The notes under the pieces were generated by a model. It had not been told where the DNA came from, searched no databases, and saw only the letters and a program-made list of their open reading frames with translations. From positions 186,001 through 250,000 of the forward strand of contig NZ_CP012914.1 of NCBI RefSeq assembly GCF_001315015.1: a DNA stretch of 64,000 bases, given 5' to 3'. A program made the translations under genes and the position numbers. Position 1 is the stretch's first letter. Each line of letters opens with the position of its first letter. This stretch comes from Azospirillum brasilense (GTDB lineage: Bacteria > Pseudomonadota > Alphaproteobacteria > Azospirillales > Azospirillaceae). Positions 18,527-29,657 of this stretch are shown here, piece by piece.

Positions 18527-19414
18527 ATGGCACAGAAAGAAAAGGACGCCCTTTCCGGCGTCGAGACCACCGGCCACGAGTGGGACGGCCTGCGGGAGCT
18601 GAACAACCCCCTGCCCAAGTGGTGGCTGTACATCTTCTACGTCTGCATTGCGTGGTCCCTCGTCTACTACGTGCTCTACCCGGCCTGGCCGCTGGGCAAG
18701 AGCTACACGAAGGGCCTGCTCGGCTACTCGCAGCGCGAGGAGCTGGTGCAGAAGGTCGCCGACGGCAAGAAGGCCCAGGAAAAGTACCTGACGGCCATCG
18801 CGGCGACCTCGGTCGAGGACATCCAGAAGAACAAGGACCTCCTTGCCTTCGCGATGGCCGGCGGCCGCTCCTACTTCAACGAGAACTGCGCGGCCTGCCA
18901 CGGCGCCGGCGGTCAGGGCGCCAAGGGCTTCCCGACGCTCGCCGACGACGTGTGGCTGTGGGGCGGCACCACCGCCGACATCTACAAGACCATCCAGCAC
19001 GGCATCCGTGCGGATGACGGCGACACCCGCGGCACCGTCGGCATCGGCATGACCGCCTTCGGCCGGGACGGCATCCTGAACCGTGACCAGATCGGTCAGG
19101 TCGCCGAGTACATCCTGTCGCTGAACAAGCGCTCGACCGACGCCGCCGCCGCGGAGAAGGGCAAGACCGTCTACGACGAGAACTGCGCCGCCTGCCACGG
19201 CGAGAACGCGCAGGGCTCGCTCGCGGTCGGCATGGAGGTCGGCGCTCCGCCGCTCGTTACGGCCAACTGGCTGTATGGCGGCGACAAGGCCACGCTGGTC
19301 CAGACCATCACGAACGGCCGCGCCGGCGTGATGCCCGCCTGGTCGAAGCGTCTGGACGACGCGACGATCAAGTCGCTGGCCGTCTACGTGCACAACCTGG
19401 GCGGCGGCAAGTAA
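18527..19414 (+). CDS. ccoP: cbb3 oxidase di-haem cytochrome c subunit
   Basis: A 295-residue subunit with an N-terminal cytoplasmic part, one membrane helix (about 32-52, WWLYIFYVCIAWSLVYYVL) and two cytochrome c domains with CAACH at 121-125 and 220-224. Both domains have downstream Met candidates for the sixth ligand. CcoP takes electrons from soluble cytochrome c or the bc1 complex. It ends the ccoNOQP unit, with a good terminator 67 bases later. Confidence 0.97.
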   Translation: MAQKEKDALSGVETTGHEWDGLRELNNPLPKWWLYIFYVCIAWSLVYYVLYPAWPLGKSYTKGLLGYSQREELVQKVADGKKAQEKYLTAIAATSVEDIQKNKDLLAFAMAGGRSYFNENCAACHGAGGQGAKGFPTLADDVWLWGGTTADIYKTIQHGIRADDGDTRGTVGIGMTAFGRDGILNRDQIGQVAEYILSLNKRSTDAAAAEKGKTVYDENCAACHGENAQGSLAVGMEVGAPPLVTANWLYGGDKATLVQTITNGRAGVMPAWSKRLDDATIKSLAVYVHNLGGGK

Positions 19415-19480
19415 GCCGTCCAGACAGGAGGAACCGGCCGGGGAGGGGGACGCCCCCCTGGCGGGTCCGCCGGACTTCGG

Positions 19481-19515
19481 TGCCGGGGAGGCGACTCCCC
19501 GGCATTTTCTTTTTC
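19481..19515 (+). terminator. Terminator of ccoNOQP
   Basis: TGCCGGGGA (19481-19489) pairs with TCCCCGGCA (19496-19504) and is followed by TTTTCTTTTT. It separates ccoNOQP from ccoGHIS, which then has its own FixK-like site. Confidence 0.85.
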
Positions 19516-19601
19516 CGGGCGGCTTGTTGTCCGGCCCGCGATGGCTGCGTCGAGGTGGGTGGTGGTGCTCCGATCCGCCCCCGAATCCGCCCCCGAATCC
19601 T

Positions 19602-19615
19602 TTGATCCAGCGCAA
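19602..19615 (+). promoter_or_regulatory. FixK/FNR-like site before ccoG
   Basis: TTGATCCAGCGCAA fits the relaxed FixK box TTG(A/C)-N6-(T/G)CAA and has one perfect FNR half-site. A -10-like CATAGT lies at 19639-19644, about 33 bases from the centre, the distance expected for an activated promoter. Just before it, two GAATCCGCCCCC-like units form a short tandem repeat (about 19572-19600). Confidence 0.6.
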
Positions 19616-19720
19616 TGCCCCTGTGACGTTCTGCCGCCATAGTCCCCTCGCCACGGCCGAACCATGTCGGCATGGCCAAGCCGCCCGCGCGGCGGTCGCC
19701 AGACGAATAAGGGCGAGGTC

Positions 19721-21268
19721 ATGAACACGACCACCGAACAGCAACCGCCTCGAAGCGACCGACTGGGAAGCGACCGGTTGGAACGCCCGGCCTTCGGTGA
19801 CGCGCCCGCCGCTGCCCCACCGAAGGCGCAGCGTCGCGCGTCGCGCTCCATGTATCAGAAGCACGCCAAGGTCTATCCCAAGGCGGTGCACGGCACCTTT
19901 CGCCGTATCAAATGGGCGGCGCTGGCGGTTCTCCTGGCGATCTACTACGTGCTGCCCTGGGTCCGCTGGGACCGCGGGCCGAACGCCCCCGACCAGGCGG
20001 TGCTGCTCGACCTCGCCAACCGCCGCTTCTACCTGTTCTTCGTGGAGCTGTGGCCGCAGCAGATCTATTACCTGACCGGCGCGCTGATCCTGGCGGCGCT
20101 GGGCCTGTTCCTGGCGACCTCGCTGGCGGGCCGCGTCTGGTGCGGCTACGCCTGTCCGCAGACGGTGTGGACCGACCTCTATGTCTGGGTCGAGCGGCTG
20201 GTCGAGGGTGACCGCGGCGAGCGCATCCGCCTCGACCAGGGCGGCTGGACCGCCCGGAAGGTCGGGCGCAAGGTCTTGAAAAACCTGATCTGGCTGCTGA
20301 TCGCGCTGGCGACCGGGGGCGCCTGGATCTTCTACTTCACCGACGCGCCGACCCTGCTGGGCGAGATGCTGCGCTTCGAGATGTCCTCGACCGCGCTCGG
20401 CTTCATCGGCCTGTTCACCGCCACCACCTATTTGCTGGCCGGCTTCGCGCGGGAGCAGGTCTGCACCTACATGTGCCCGTGGCCGCGCTTCCAGTCGGCG
20501 ATGATCGACGAGGACAGCCTGATCGTCACCTACCAGGACTGGCGCGGCGAGGGCCGCAGCCTGCTGCGCAAGTCGCAGAGCTGGGAGGAGCGCAGGGCCG
20601 AAGGTCTGGGCGACTGCATCGACTGCTTCAACTGCGTCCAGGTCTGCCCCGCCGGCATCGACATCCGCGACGGGCTGCAAATGCAGTGCATCGGCTGCGG
20701 CCTGTGCATCGACGCCTGCGACGAGATCATGACCAAGGTCGGGCGGCCGACCGGCCTCATCACGTTCGACACCCAGACCAATCAGGTGGCCGTCGCCACC
20801 GGCGGGCAGCCGGTGCCCTTCCGCCTGCTGCGCCCGCGCACGATTCTCTACACGCTGATGATGCTGGTCATCGCCGGCGGCATCGGGGTCGGGCTGCTGC
20901 TGAAGCCGGGGCTGGACATCAGCGTCCTGCGCGACCGCGCGCCGCTGTTCGTGGCGCTGTCCGACGGGTCGGTGCGCAACGCCTACACCTTCAAGATCTC
21001 CAACATGACCCGCGACCCGCGCGCCTACACGCTGGCGGTCTCCGGGGTGACGGGGGCCAGCCTGTCGGTGGCTGGCGACGGTCAGGACGAGCAGGCCGAC
21101 AACCAGCGCCTGACCGCCGATCCGGACATGGTGGCGACCTACAGAATTTTCGTGACCGCGCCGCGCACCGGTTTGCAAGGCGCCTCCCAGCCCCTTACCT
21201 TCAGGCTTACCTCGGCCGATGGTGAGGTGGCGACCTATGACTCCGTCTTCATGGGGCCGGCCAACTGA
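19721..21268 (+). CDS. ccoG: cbb3 oxidase assembly ferredoxin CcoG (FixG/RdxA)
   Basis: A 515-residue membrane protein needed for cbb3 oxidase maturation, shown in related bacteria to reduce copper for the CuB site. It has about five helices, conserved CGYACP and CTYMCP motifs, and two [4Fe-4S] clusters: Cys299, 302, 305, 309 and Cys323, 326, 329, 333. The C-terminal part (about 400-515) is a periplasmic Ig-like domain. ATG 19721 has GGGCGAGG upstream; the frame continues further but without similarity. It begins the ccoGHIS unit with a FixK-like site 106 bases upstream. Confidence 0.94.
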   Translation: MNTTTEQQPPRSDRLGSDRLERPAFGDAPAAAPPKAQRRASRSMYQKHAKVYPKAVHGTFRRIKWAALAVLLAIYYVLPWVRWDRGPNAPDQAVLLDLANRRFYLFFVELWPQQIYYLTGALILAALGLFLATSLAGRVWCGYACPQTVWTDLYVWVERLVEGDRGERIRLDQGGWTARKVGRKVLKNLIWLLIALATGGAWIFYFTDAPTLLGEMLRFEMSSTALGFIGLFTATTYLLAGFAREQVCTYMCPWPRFQSAMIDEDSLIVTYQDWRGEGRSLLRKSQSWEERRAEGLGDCIDCFNCVQVCPAGIDIRDGLQMQCIGCGLCIDACDEIMTKVGRPTGLITFDTQTNQVAVATGGQPVPFRLLRPRTILYTLMMLVIAGGIGVGLLLKPGLDISVLRDRAPLFVALSDGSVRNAYTFKISNMTRDPRAYTLAVSGVTGASLSVAGDGQDEQADNQRLTADPDMVATYRIFVTAPRTGLQGASQPLTFRLTSADGEVATYDSVFMGPAN

Positions 21269-21314
21269 TCCCGACCGGCTCTTCGCGCTGCATTCACCAA
21301 AGGTCAAGACGACG

Positions 21315-21839
21315 ATGACGCTGTCCACCGACGCCGGAACCCGCCGCACCCCGCCCCGCCGGACCGGCCGCCAGCCCGGCTGGTACATCCCCTGGATCTT
21401 CGTGGCCGGATTCGCCGTCGTGATCGCGGTCAACGGCGTGATGCTGCACTTCGCCCTGTCGAGCTGGACCGGCGTCCAGACCGAGCAGCATTTCATGAAG
21501 GGCCTGAAGTACAACGAGGATCTGGCCGGCGCCCGCGCCCAGGCCGAGCGCGGCTGGAAGGTCGCCACCGACTTCACCAGCACCGAGGCGCAGAAGGGCA
21601 TCCTGGCGCTGACGCTGCACGACAAGTACGGCAACCTGCTGAAGGACGCCGAGGTCAAGGTCGCCTTCATCCGCCCGACCAGCGAGGGCCACGACGTGCG
21701 CCTCGACCTGCCCTATCTGGGCGAGGGCCGCTTCGCCGCCCCGGTGGCGCTGCCGCTGCCCGGCCAGTGGGACCTGCGCGTGGAAATCCACCATTCCACG
21801 GGCGACTACCAGGACGAACAGCGCCTCTTCGTCAAGTAA
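21315..21839 (+). CDS. ccoH: cbb3 oxidase assembly protein CcoH (FixH)
   Basis: A 174-residue protein with an Arg/Pro-rich N-terminus, one helix (about 23-43, YIPWIFVAGFAVVIAVNGVM) and a periplasmic beta domain with the FixH features SSWTGVQTEQ and GLKYNEDL. CcoH supports late assembly of the oxidase. ATG 21315 was chosen because it gives the short cytoplasmic tail of the family; the open frame reaches back into ccoG. It lies 46 bases after ccoG. Confidence 0.9.
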   Translation: MTLSTDAGTRRTPPRRTGRQPGWYIPWIFVAGFAVVIAVNGVMLHFALSSWTGVQTEQHFMKGLKYNEDLAGARAQAERGWKVATDFTSTEAQKGILALTLHDKYGNLLKDAEVKVAFIRPTSEGHDVRLDLPYLGEGRFAAPVALPLPGQWDLRVEIHHSTGDYQDEQRLFVK

Positions 21840-21887
21840 GCGTCCCGTCCTCAAGATTACGGCACACCAGCACACGGGTTTCGTGAC

Positions 21888-24356
21888 ATGACCGTCTGCC
21901 TCCACTGCGGGCAGGAGCATCCCGAGGGCACCGGCACCACCGCCTCCGACGGTACCGGCCCCTTCTGCTGCACCGGCTGCGCGGCGGCCTACGACCTCGT
22001 CCGCGGGCTCGGGCTGGAACGCTATTACGAGCGGCGCTGCGTCGATCCCGCGGCCCGGCCGTTGCGCCCGGACGGCGAGGCGCCGCCGCTCGACTACGCC
22101 CCCCACGCCAAGCCGGGCACCGACGGCACCGCCTCGCTGCACCTGATGATCGACGGGCTGCAATGCGCTGCCTGCGTCTGGCTGATCGAGACGGCGCTGG
22201 CCCGCCAGCCGGGGGTGACCCACGCGCGGCTGAACATGACCACGCGCCGCCTGTCGGTGACGTGGCGCGCGGCCGAGACCGACGCCAACACGGTCGTCGA
22301 CACCGTCGCCCGCATCGGCTACCGCGCCGTGCCCTTCGATCCGGAACGGCTGGGCGACGCTCAAGCGAAGACGGAGAAGGAGCTTCTGCGCTCGCTGGCC
22401 GTCGCCGGCTTCGGCGCCAGCAACGTGATGCTGCTGTCGGTGTCGGTCTGGGCCGGTCACGCCACGGGCATGGGATCCGCCACCCGCGACCTGATGCACT
22501 GGCTGTCGGCGCTGGTCTGCATGCCGGCCATCGCCTACGCCCTGCGGCCCTTTGCGCGTTCGGCCTTCCAGGCGCTGCGCCGCGGGCGGACGAACATGGA
22601 CGTGCCGATCACCATCGGCGTCCTGCTCGCCACCAGCATGAGCCTGTTCGAGACGATCAACAGCGGCCAGCACGCCTATTTCGACGGCGCGATGATGCTG
22701 CTGTTCTTCCTGCTGATCGGGCGCTACCTCGACCAGCGGGCGCGTGGCCGGGCCCGCTCGGCGGCGGAGCAGCTTCTCGGCCTGCACGCCACCTCGGTGA
22801 CCGTGCTGAACGAGGACGGACGCAGCGCCATCGTCCCGCCGGATCAGGTCAGCCCCGGCTCCACCATCCTGGTGGCGGTGGGCGAGCGGGTCGCGGTGGA
22901 CGGCACGGTGGCCGACGGCGTGTCCGACCTCGACACCGCCCTGATCACCGGCGAGACGGTGCCGGGCAGCGTGCGCCCCGGCGACCGCGTGTTCGCCGGC
23001 ATGCTCAACCTCACCGCCCCGCTGCGCGTGACCGTCACGGCGGTGGGCGAGGGCACGCTGCTGGCCGAGATCGTCCGGCTGATGGAGGTGGCGGAGCAGG
23101 GCCGCGCCAAATACGTCGCCATCGCCGACCGCGTGTCACGCCATTACGCCCCGGTCGTCCATGTGGCGGCGCTGGGCACCTTCCTGGGCTGGCTGCTGCT
23201 CGGCGGGCTACCCTGGCAGGACTCGCTGATGAACGCGGTGGCCGTGCTGATCATCACCTGCCCCTGCGCGCTTGCGCTGGCCGTGCCGGTGGTGCAGGTG
23301 ATCGCCAGCGGGCGGCTGATGCGGCAGGGCATCCTGCTGAAGACCGCCACGGCGCTGGAGCGGCTGGCCGTCATCGACACGTTGATCTTCGACAAGACCG
23401 GCACGCTGACCGAGGGGCGGCCCGTCCCGCATCTCGACGGCGTGGCCGAGGATGACCTGCGCCTCGCCGCCACGCTCGCCGGGGCCAGCCGCCACCCGCT
23501 GGCCCGCGCCCTGACCCGCGCGCTGCCCAATGTACCCGTCGCCGCCGGCGTGCGGGAGATCCCCGGCGCCGGCCTCGCCCTGGATGACGCTGGTGGGGAA
23601 ATCCGGCTGGGCAGCCGCGCCTTCACCGGCGCGCCGGACACGGCGGAGGACGCCGCGGGACCGGAGCTGTGGCTGGCCCGCCCCGGCGCCGTCCCGGTGC
23701 GCATCACCTTCCTCGACGCGCCGCGCGCCGACGCCGCGGCGGTGGTGCGCGGGCTGAAGGCGCGGGGCCTCGACGTCCGGCTGCTGTCCGGCGACCGCCG
23801 TGGTGCTGTGGCCGCGGTGGCCGCGCAGCTCGGCATCGAGGACTGGCGGGCCGGCCAGACGCCCGCCGACAAGACCGCCGTCCTCGACGCGCTCGCCGCC
23901 GAGGGCCGCAAGGTGCTGATGGTCGGCGACGGGCTGAACGACGCCCCGGCGCTGGCCGCGGCCAGCGTGTCGATGTCGCCGTCCACCGCGGTGGACGTCA
24001 GCCAGACCGCCGCCGACGTGGTGTTCCAGGGCCGCCGCCTGCGCCCCATCCTGGAGGCGTTCGAGGTGTCCCGCCGCTCCGGGCGGCTGGTGCGCCAGAA
24101 TTTCGGCATCGCGCTGGTCTACAACCTGTTCGCGGTGCCCATCGCCATGGCGGGCATGCTGACGCCGCTGTTGGCGGCGCTGGCCATGTCCTCCTCCTCC
24201 CTGATCGTTATCGCCAACGCCCTGCGGCTCAGCCGCGGCGCGGTGACCAAGGACCTGACCGATGACCGAGCTTCTCTATCTGATCGCGATCGCGCTGAGC
24301 CTGGGGCTGATGGGCCTGGGGGCGTTCCTGTGGGCTCTCAAGTCCGGGCAGTTTGA
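21888..24356 (+). CDS. ccoI: Copper-exporting P-type ATPase CcoI (FixI)
   Basis: An 822-residue P1B-type ATPase that delivers copper for the cbb3 oxidase. N-terminal Cys cluster (Cys4, 7, 27, 28, 31), a heavy-metal domain with CAAC (Cys93, Cys96), the transmembrane metal site CPC (458-460), the phosphorylated Asp502 in DKTGTLT, and the hinge GDGLNDAPALA are all present. The last 32 codons overlap ccoS in another frame by 95 bases; the tail there is Arg/Asp-rich and unlike the family, so the conserved protein ends near the ccoS start. This overlap is unusually long for the pair. Confidence 0.95.
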   Translation: MTVCLHCGQEHPEGTGTTASDGTGPFCCTGCAAAYDLVRGLGLERYYERRCVDPAARPLRPDGEAPPLDYAPHAKPGTDGTASLHLMIDGLQCAACVWLIETALARQPGVTHARLNMTTRRLSVTWRAAETDANTVVDTVARIGYRAVPFDPERLGDAQAKTEKELLRSLAVAGFGASNVMLLSVSVWAGHATGMGSATRDLMHWLSALVCMPAIAYALRPFARSAFQALRRGRTNMDVPITIGVLLATSMSLFETINSGQHAYFDGAMMLLFFLLIGRYLDQRARGRARSAAEQLLGLHATSVTVLNEDGRSAIVPPDQVSPGSTILVAVGERVAVDGTVADGVSDLDTALITGETVPGSVRPGDRVFAGMLNLTAPLRVTVTAVGEGTLLAEIVRLMEVAEQGRAKYVAIADRVSRHYAPVVHVAALGTFLGWLLLGGLPWQDSLMNAVAVLIITCPCALALAVPVVQVIASGRLMRQGILLKTATALERLAVIDTLIFDKTGTLTEGRPVPHLDGVAEDDLRLAATLAGASRHPLARALTRALPNVPVAAGVREIPGAGLALDDAGGEIRLGSRAFTGAPDTAEDAAGPELWLARPGAVPVRITFLDAPRADAAAVVRGLKARGLDVRLLSGDRRGAVAAVAAQLGIEDWRAGQTPADKTAVLDALAAEGRKVLMVGDGLNDAPALAAASVSMSPSTAVDVSQTAADVVFQGRRLRPILEAFEVSRRSGRLVRQNFGIALVYNLFAVPIAMAGMLTPLLAALAMSSSSLIVIANALRLSRGAVTKDLTDDRASLSDRDRAEPGADGPGGVPVGSQVRAV

Positions 24357-24447
24357 CGATCTCGACGGGGCGGCCCACCGCATCCTGTTCGACGACGAGC
24401 CGCCGCGCCCGAACGCCGAGCCGCCGAGCCCCCCGAAAGGGCGCTGA
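24262..24447 (+). CDS. ccoS: cbb3 oxidase maturation protein CcoS
   Basis: A 61-residue protein with one N-terminal helix (about 4-25) followed by the CcoS signature GAFLWALKSGQFDDLDGAAHRILFDD. CcoS is needed for cofactor insertion into the oxidase in related bacteria. The gene lies inside the 3' end of ccoI in a different frame (95-base overlap). The Pro-rich tail is common in high-GC species. Confidence 0.94.
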   Translation: MTELLYLIAIALSLGLMGLGAFLWALKSGQFDDLDGAAHRILFDDEPPRPNAEPPSPPKGR

Positions 24448-24579
24448 TTGGCCGCTCCGGCGGGCCGCTCATAAGGCATTCGTATGGCAATTCGGCCACG
24501 GTCTCTGTGAGCACCGTTGCGAAACGGACCGAATATGACGATTATGGAAGCGTTGTACGGCTAAGGGTTGGGTCATGCC

Positions 24580-25317
24580 ATGCCACCCTTTGACATGGGG
24601 CGCGCCCGCGAAAAGGGCGCGGCGAGTGAAATGAATCCCTGCGGGGCCTGTCCCGTGCGCAGTCTCACCGTCTGCGCCGCCCTGGACCCCGAGGAACTGC
24701 GCCGTCTCGCCGACATCCTCCAGACCTCCCGCGTCGAGGCCGGACAGACCCTGTTCAGCGAAGGCGACGCGGCGGACGCGCTCTACAACGTCACCGCCGG
24801 CACCGTGAAGCTCTACAAGCTGCTGCCGGACGGGCGCCGCCAGATCACCGGCTTCCTCGTCACCGGCGACTTCCTGGGGCTGGCCGTCAACGACAGCTAC
24901 GCCTACACCGCGGAAACGGTCACGGCGGCGACGCTCTGCCGCTTCCCGCGCAAGAAGATCGACGCGCTGATGGACGAGTTCCCGAAGATGCAGCGCCGTC
25001 TCTTCTCCATGGCCTCGAACGAGCTGGCGGCGGCGCAGGACCAGATGCTCCTGCTCGGCCGCAAGACGGCGAAGGAGAAGATCTGCTCCTTCCTGCTGAT
25101 GCTGTCCCAGCGCGCCGCCCGGCGCGGTCACAAGGAAAACCCCGTCTACGTGCCGATGAGCCGGGCCGACATCGCCGATTACCTGGGCCTGACCACCGAG
25201 ACGGTCAGCCGCACCTTCACCCAGCTGAAGACCGCCGGGGCCATCTCGCTGCAGGAAGGCAACAAGGTCCTGATCAGCGACATGGACGCCATCTACGACA
25301 TGGCCGAGGGCTGCTGA
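24580..25317 (+). CDS. FNR-type oxygen-sensing transcription regulator
   Basis: A 245-residue Crp/Fnr regulator. Cys21, Cys24 and Cys32 (motif CGACPVRSLTVC) with Cys120 are the four ligands expected of an oxygen-labile [4Fe-4S] cluster. A cyclic-nucleotide-type beta-roll is followed by a long dimer helix and a HTH with ETVSR (Glu207, Ser210, Arg211), the residues that read TTGAT half-sites. Starts at TTG 24568, ATG 24580 or ATG 24631 are possible; 24580 follows AAGGG. It is downstream of ccoS and is the natural candidate to act at the box at 15903. FnrL or FixK-like naming cannot be settled by sequence alone; the Cys set favours FnrL. Confidence 0.9.
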   Translation: MPPFDMGRAREKGAASEMNPCGACPVRSLTVCAALDPEELRRLADILQTSRVEAGQTLFSEGDAADALYNVTAGTVKLYKLLPDGRRQITGFLVTGDFLGLAVNDSYAYTAETVTAATLCRFPRKKIDALMDEFPKMQRRLFSMASNELAAAQDQMLLLGRKTAKEKICSFLLMLSQRAARRGHKENPVYVPMSRADIADYLGLTTETVSRTFTQLKTAGAISLQEGNKVLISDMDAIYDMAEGC

Positions 25318-25336
25318 GCCTCCTTTCGGACACGGA

Positions 25337-25353
25337 ATGATCGCTTCGATCAT
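25337..25353. promoter_or_regulatory. Short inverted repeat before malic enzyme gene
   Basis: ATGATCG (25337-25343) and CGATCAT (25347-25353) pair perfectly around CTT, 20 bases after the fnr-type gene. It could be a weak terminator or an operator for the malic enzyme gene; nothing else distinguishes the two. Confidence 0.35.
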
Positions 25354-25535
25354 CGTTCGTGATCTGATATGTCGTATTCCAGGAAAAATTCGCATCTTTC
25401 GTGCGATCCCGCTCTGGCGGGACGCGCCCGCGCGGGCTAACATCCGCCGCCCGACCGGCCGGAACCGAGAACAACAACGACGGCCGGCCCAAAGAAGAAC
25501 GGCTGCAACAGCCTACGCTCAGGAACCGAACCCCG

Positions 25536-27806
<2,271 letters not shown>

Positions 27807-27830
27807 GCGAAGGACGCTGTTCTCGGACGA

Positions 27831-27873
27831 CGCGCGGGCCGGGCATGTCCCCGGCCCGCGCGTTAATCTTTTG
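27831..27873 (+). terminator. Intrinsic terminator of maeB
   Basis: A perfect 13-base-pair stem, CGCGCGGGCCGGG (27831-27843) with CCCGGCCCGCGCG (27850-27862), is followed by TTAATCTTTTG, 24 bases after the stop. Confidence 0.9.
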
Positions 27874-27960
27874 TGACGCCCGCTCACCGGCTTGCGGGAT
27901 GGTGTAAAAGCGGAGTTCCGTCTCCAAAACCGTCCGCATGACGCACGAGAAGCGCCGTCC

Positions 27961-29466
27961 ATGATTCCCAAGCCGATGCCGCCCCTCCGGTTGATCCTCG
28001 CCGCCGCGCTGGTGCTGGCGCCGCTGCTGCCGGCCTTGTGGGGGCTGTGGCGGCAGGGGACGATCGGGCCGCTGGTGGCGCTTCTGGGGGGGCTGGCCGG
28101 GGTCGGCGGGGTGGCGCTGATGATCCAACTGTATTTCCGCGACCTGCGGACGGTGGCCGCCCACGCGGCACAGCTCGCCGCCGGCCCGACAGAGCCCGTG
28201 CCCTCCCTGCCCGTCACCGCCTCCCGCCCGGTGCGGGCGGCGGCGGCGGCGGCGGTGCGGCTGCATCGGGTGATGAACGCCCGCACCGAACTGGCGCTGG
28301 CCCAGCTCGAAGCCAACGAATCCATCATCGAGGCGCTGCACGACCCGCTGGTCCTGGTGGGGGTGGAGCGGCAGGTGGCGCGGGCCAACCAGGCGGCGCG
28401 CGCCCTGTTCGGCGACCGCATCCTCGACCGCGACCTCGCCGCCTCGCTGCGCAACCCGGCGGTGCTGGAGGCGGTGGACGCCGTCCTGAAGGGCGGTGCC
28501 TCGCGCATCCTGGAATTCAGCCTGCCGGTGCCGGTGGAGCGCATGTTCGAGGTGCGGGTCAAGCCTTTCCAGCGGCGCGTCCCCCGCCCGGCCCTGGGCG
28601 AGGACGGAGTGCCCGCCGGGACCGTGCCGGGGCGGATGGTCATCCTGACGTTGCACGACATCACCGCGCTGCGCCGGTCGGAGCAGATGCGCGCCGACTT
28701 CATCGCCAACGCCAGCCACGAGCTGCGCACGCCGCTGTCCTCGCTGCTCGGCTTCATCGAGACGCTGCGCGGCCCCGCCCGCGAGGATCTGGAGGCGCAC
28801 GAGCGCTTCCTGTCGATCATGCAGGACCAGGCCAGCCGCATGGCCCGCCTCGTCAACGACCTGCTGTCGCTGTCGCGGATCGAGCTGGACGAGCACATGC
28901 CGCCCGCCGGTAAAGTCGACGTGCTGGACCGGCTGGACGGGGTGATGGCGGCGCTGGAGCTGAAGGCGGCCAGCCGCCGCATCCGCCTGACGCTGGAGGC
29001 GCCGGACGGCCTGCCCGCGGTGGTCGGCGACGAGGACCAGCTCACCCAGGTCTTCCAGAACCTCGTCAGCAACGCGATCAAATACACGCGCGAGAACACC
29101 GACGTGACCGTCGCCGTATCGCTCGCCGACGGCGTGGCGGTCGGGGTGTCCGGCCCGGCGGGCCGCGGCGGACGGGGGATGCAAATGGTCGCCGTCGCCG
29201 TGCGCGACCAGGGGGAGGGCATCGCCCGTACCCATCTGCCGCGCCTGACCGAACGCTTCTACCGCGTCGACGCCGCGCGGTCGCGGGCGATGGGCGGCAC
29301 GGGGCTGGGGCTGGCCATCGTCAAGCACATCGTCAACCGCCACCGCGGCCGCCTGACCATCGAAAGCGCGGTCGGGGTGGGCAGCACCTTCACGGTCTAT
29401 CTGCCGGCGGCCTCGGAGGAGTCGGGAGAGGGCCGCGCCGCGGAGCCCGCGCGGCGCCAAGCGTAG
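27961..29466 (+). CDS. phoR: Phosphate regulon sensor histidine kinase PhoR
   Basis: A 501-residue membrane kinase that phosphorylates PhoB under phosphate limitation. Two N-terminal helices (about 9-29 and 38-58), a PAS-like domain (about 110-240, NESIIEALHDPLVLVG), the dimerisation box NASHELRTPLSSLLGFIE with His253, and an ATPase domain with LVSNAIKYT, VRDQGEGI and GGTGLGLAIVK follow. There is no large periplasmic loop, as in PhoR. A CGG-rich run encodes Ala around residue 93-98. ATG 27961 begins at the first membrane helix. It heads the phosphate gene cluster; the cognate phoB lies at the far end. Confidence 0.93.
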   Translation: MIPKPMPPLRLILAAALVLAPLLPALWGLWRQGTIGPLVALLGGLAGVGGVALMIQLYFRDLRTVAAHAAQLAAGPTEPVPSLPVTASRPVRAAAAAAVRLHRVMNARTELALAQLEANESIIEALHDPLVLVGVERQVARANQAARALFGDRILDRDLAASLRNPAVLEAVDAVLKGGASRILEFSLPVPVERMFEVRVKPFQRRVPRPALGEDGVPAGTVPGRMVILTLHDITALRRSEQMRADFIANASHELRTPLSSLLGFIETLRGPAREDLEAHERFLSIMQDQASRMARLVNDLLSLSRIELDEHMPPAGKVDVLDRLDGVMAALELKAASRRIRLTLEAPDGLPAVVGDEDQLTQVFQNLVSNAIKYTRENTDVTVAVSLADGVAVGVSGPAGRGGRGMQMVAVAVRDQGEGIARTHLPRLTERFYRVDAARSRAMGGTGLGLAIVKHIVNRHRGRLTIESAVGVGSTFTVYLPAASEESGEGRAAEPARRQA

Positions 29467-29506
29467 AGGTTGCGTCTACCCCGTCCGGCGTGACCGAAAG
29501 TGGGCG

Positions 29507-29539
29507 TCGTCATGAAACTGTCATAAAACCGTAATCAGC
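29507..29539 (+). promoter_or_regulatory. Triple Pho box before pstS
   Basis: Three 11-base units run head to tail: TCGTCATGAAA (29507), CTGTCATAAAA (29518) and CCGTAATCAGC (29529). The middle one is a near-perfect PhoB half-site (CTGTCAT plus A/T). A -10-like GACTAGTGT lies near 29554. PhoB from 35391 is the expected binder. Confidence 0.85.
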
Positions 29540-29657
29540 GCGTCGCGGACCCCGACTAGTGTCCGCCCCGCAAGCCGCCCGCCCCTGGGGGAAGCGGCAC
29601 GGGGTTGAACCATCGCGTTCCCCGGAAAAGGGGCAACCGGACCATCGGAGGGATACC

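Noticed and set aside
18311-21670. Minus-strand open frame of over 1100 codons across ccoP-ccoG-ccoH
   Set aside because: It is antisense to three recognised genes, is rich in Arg, Gly, His and Ala, and has no domain pattern; high GC creates such frames by chance.
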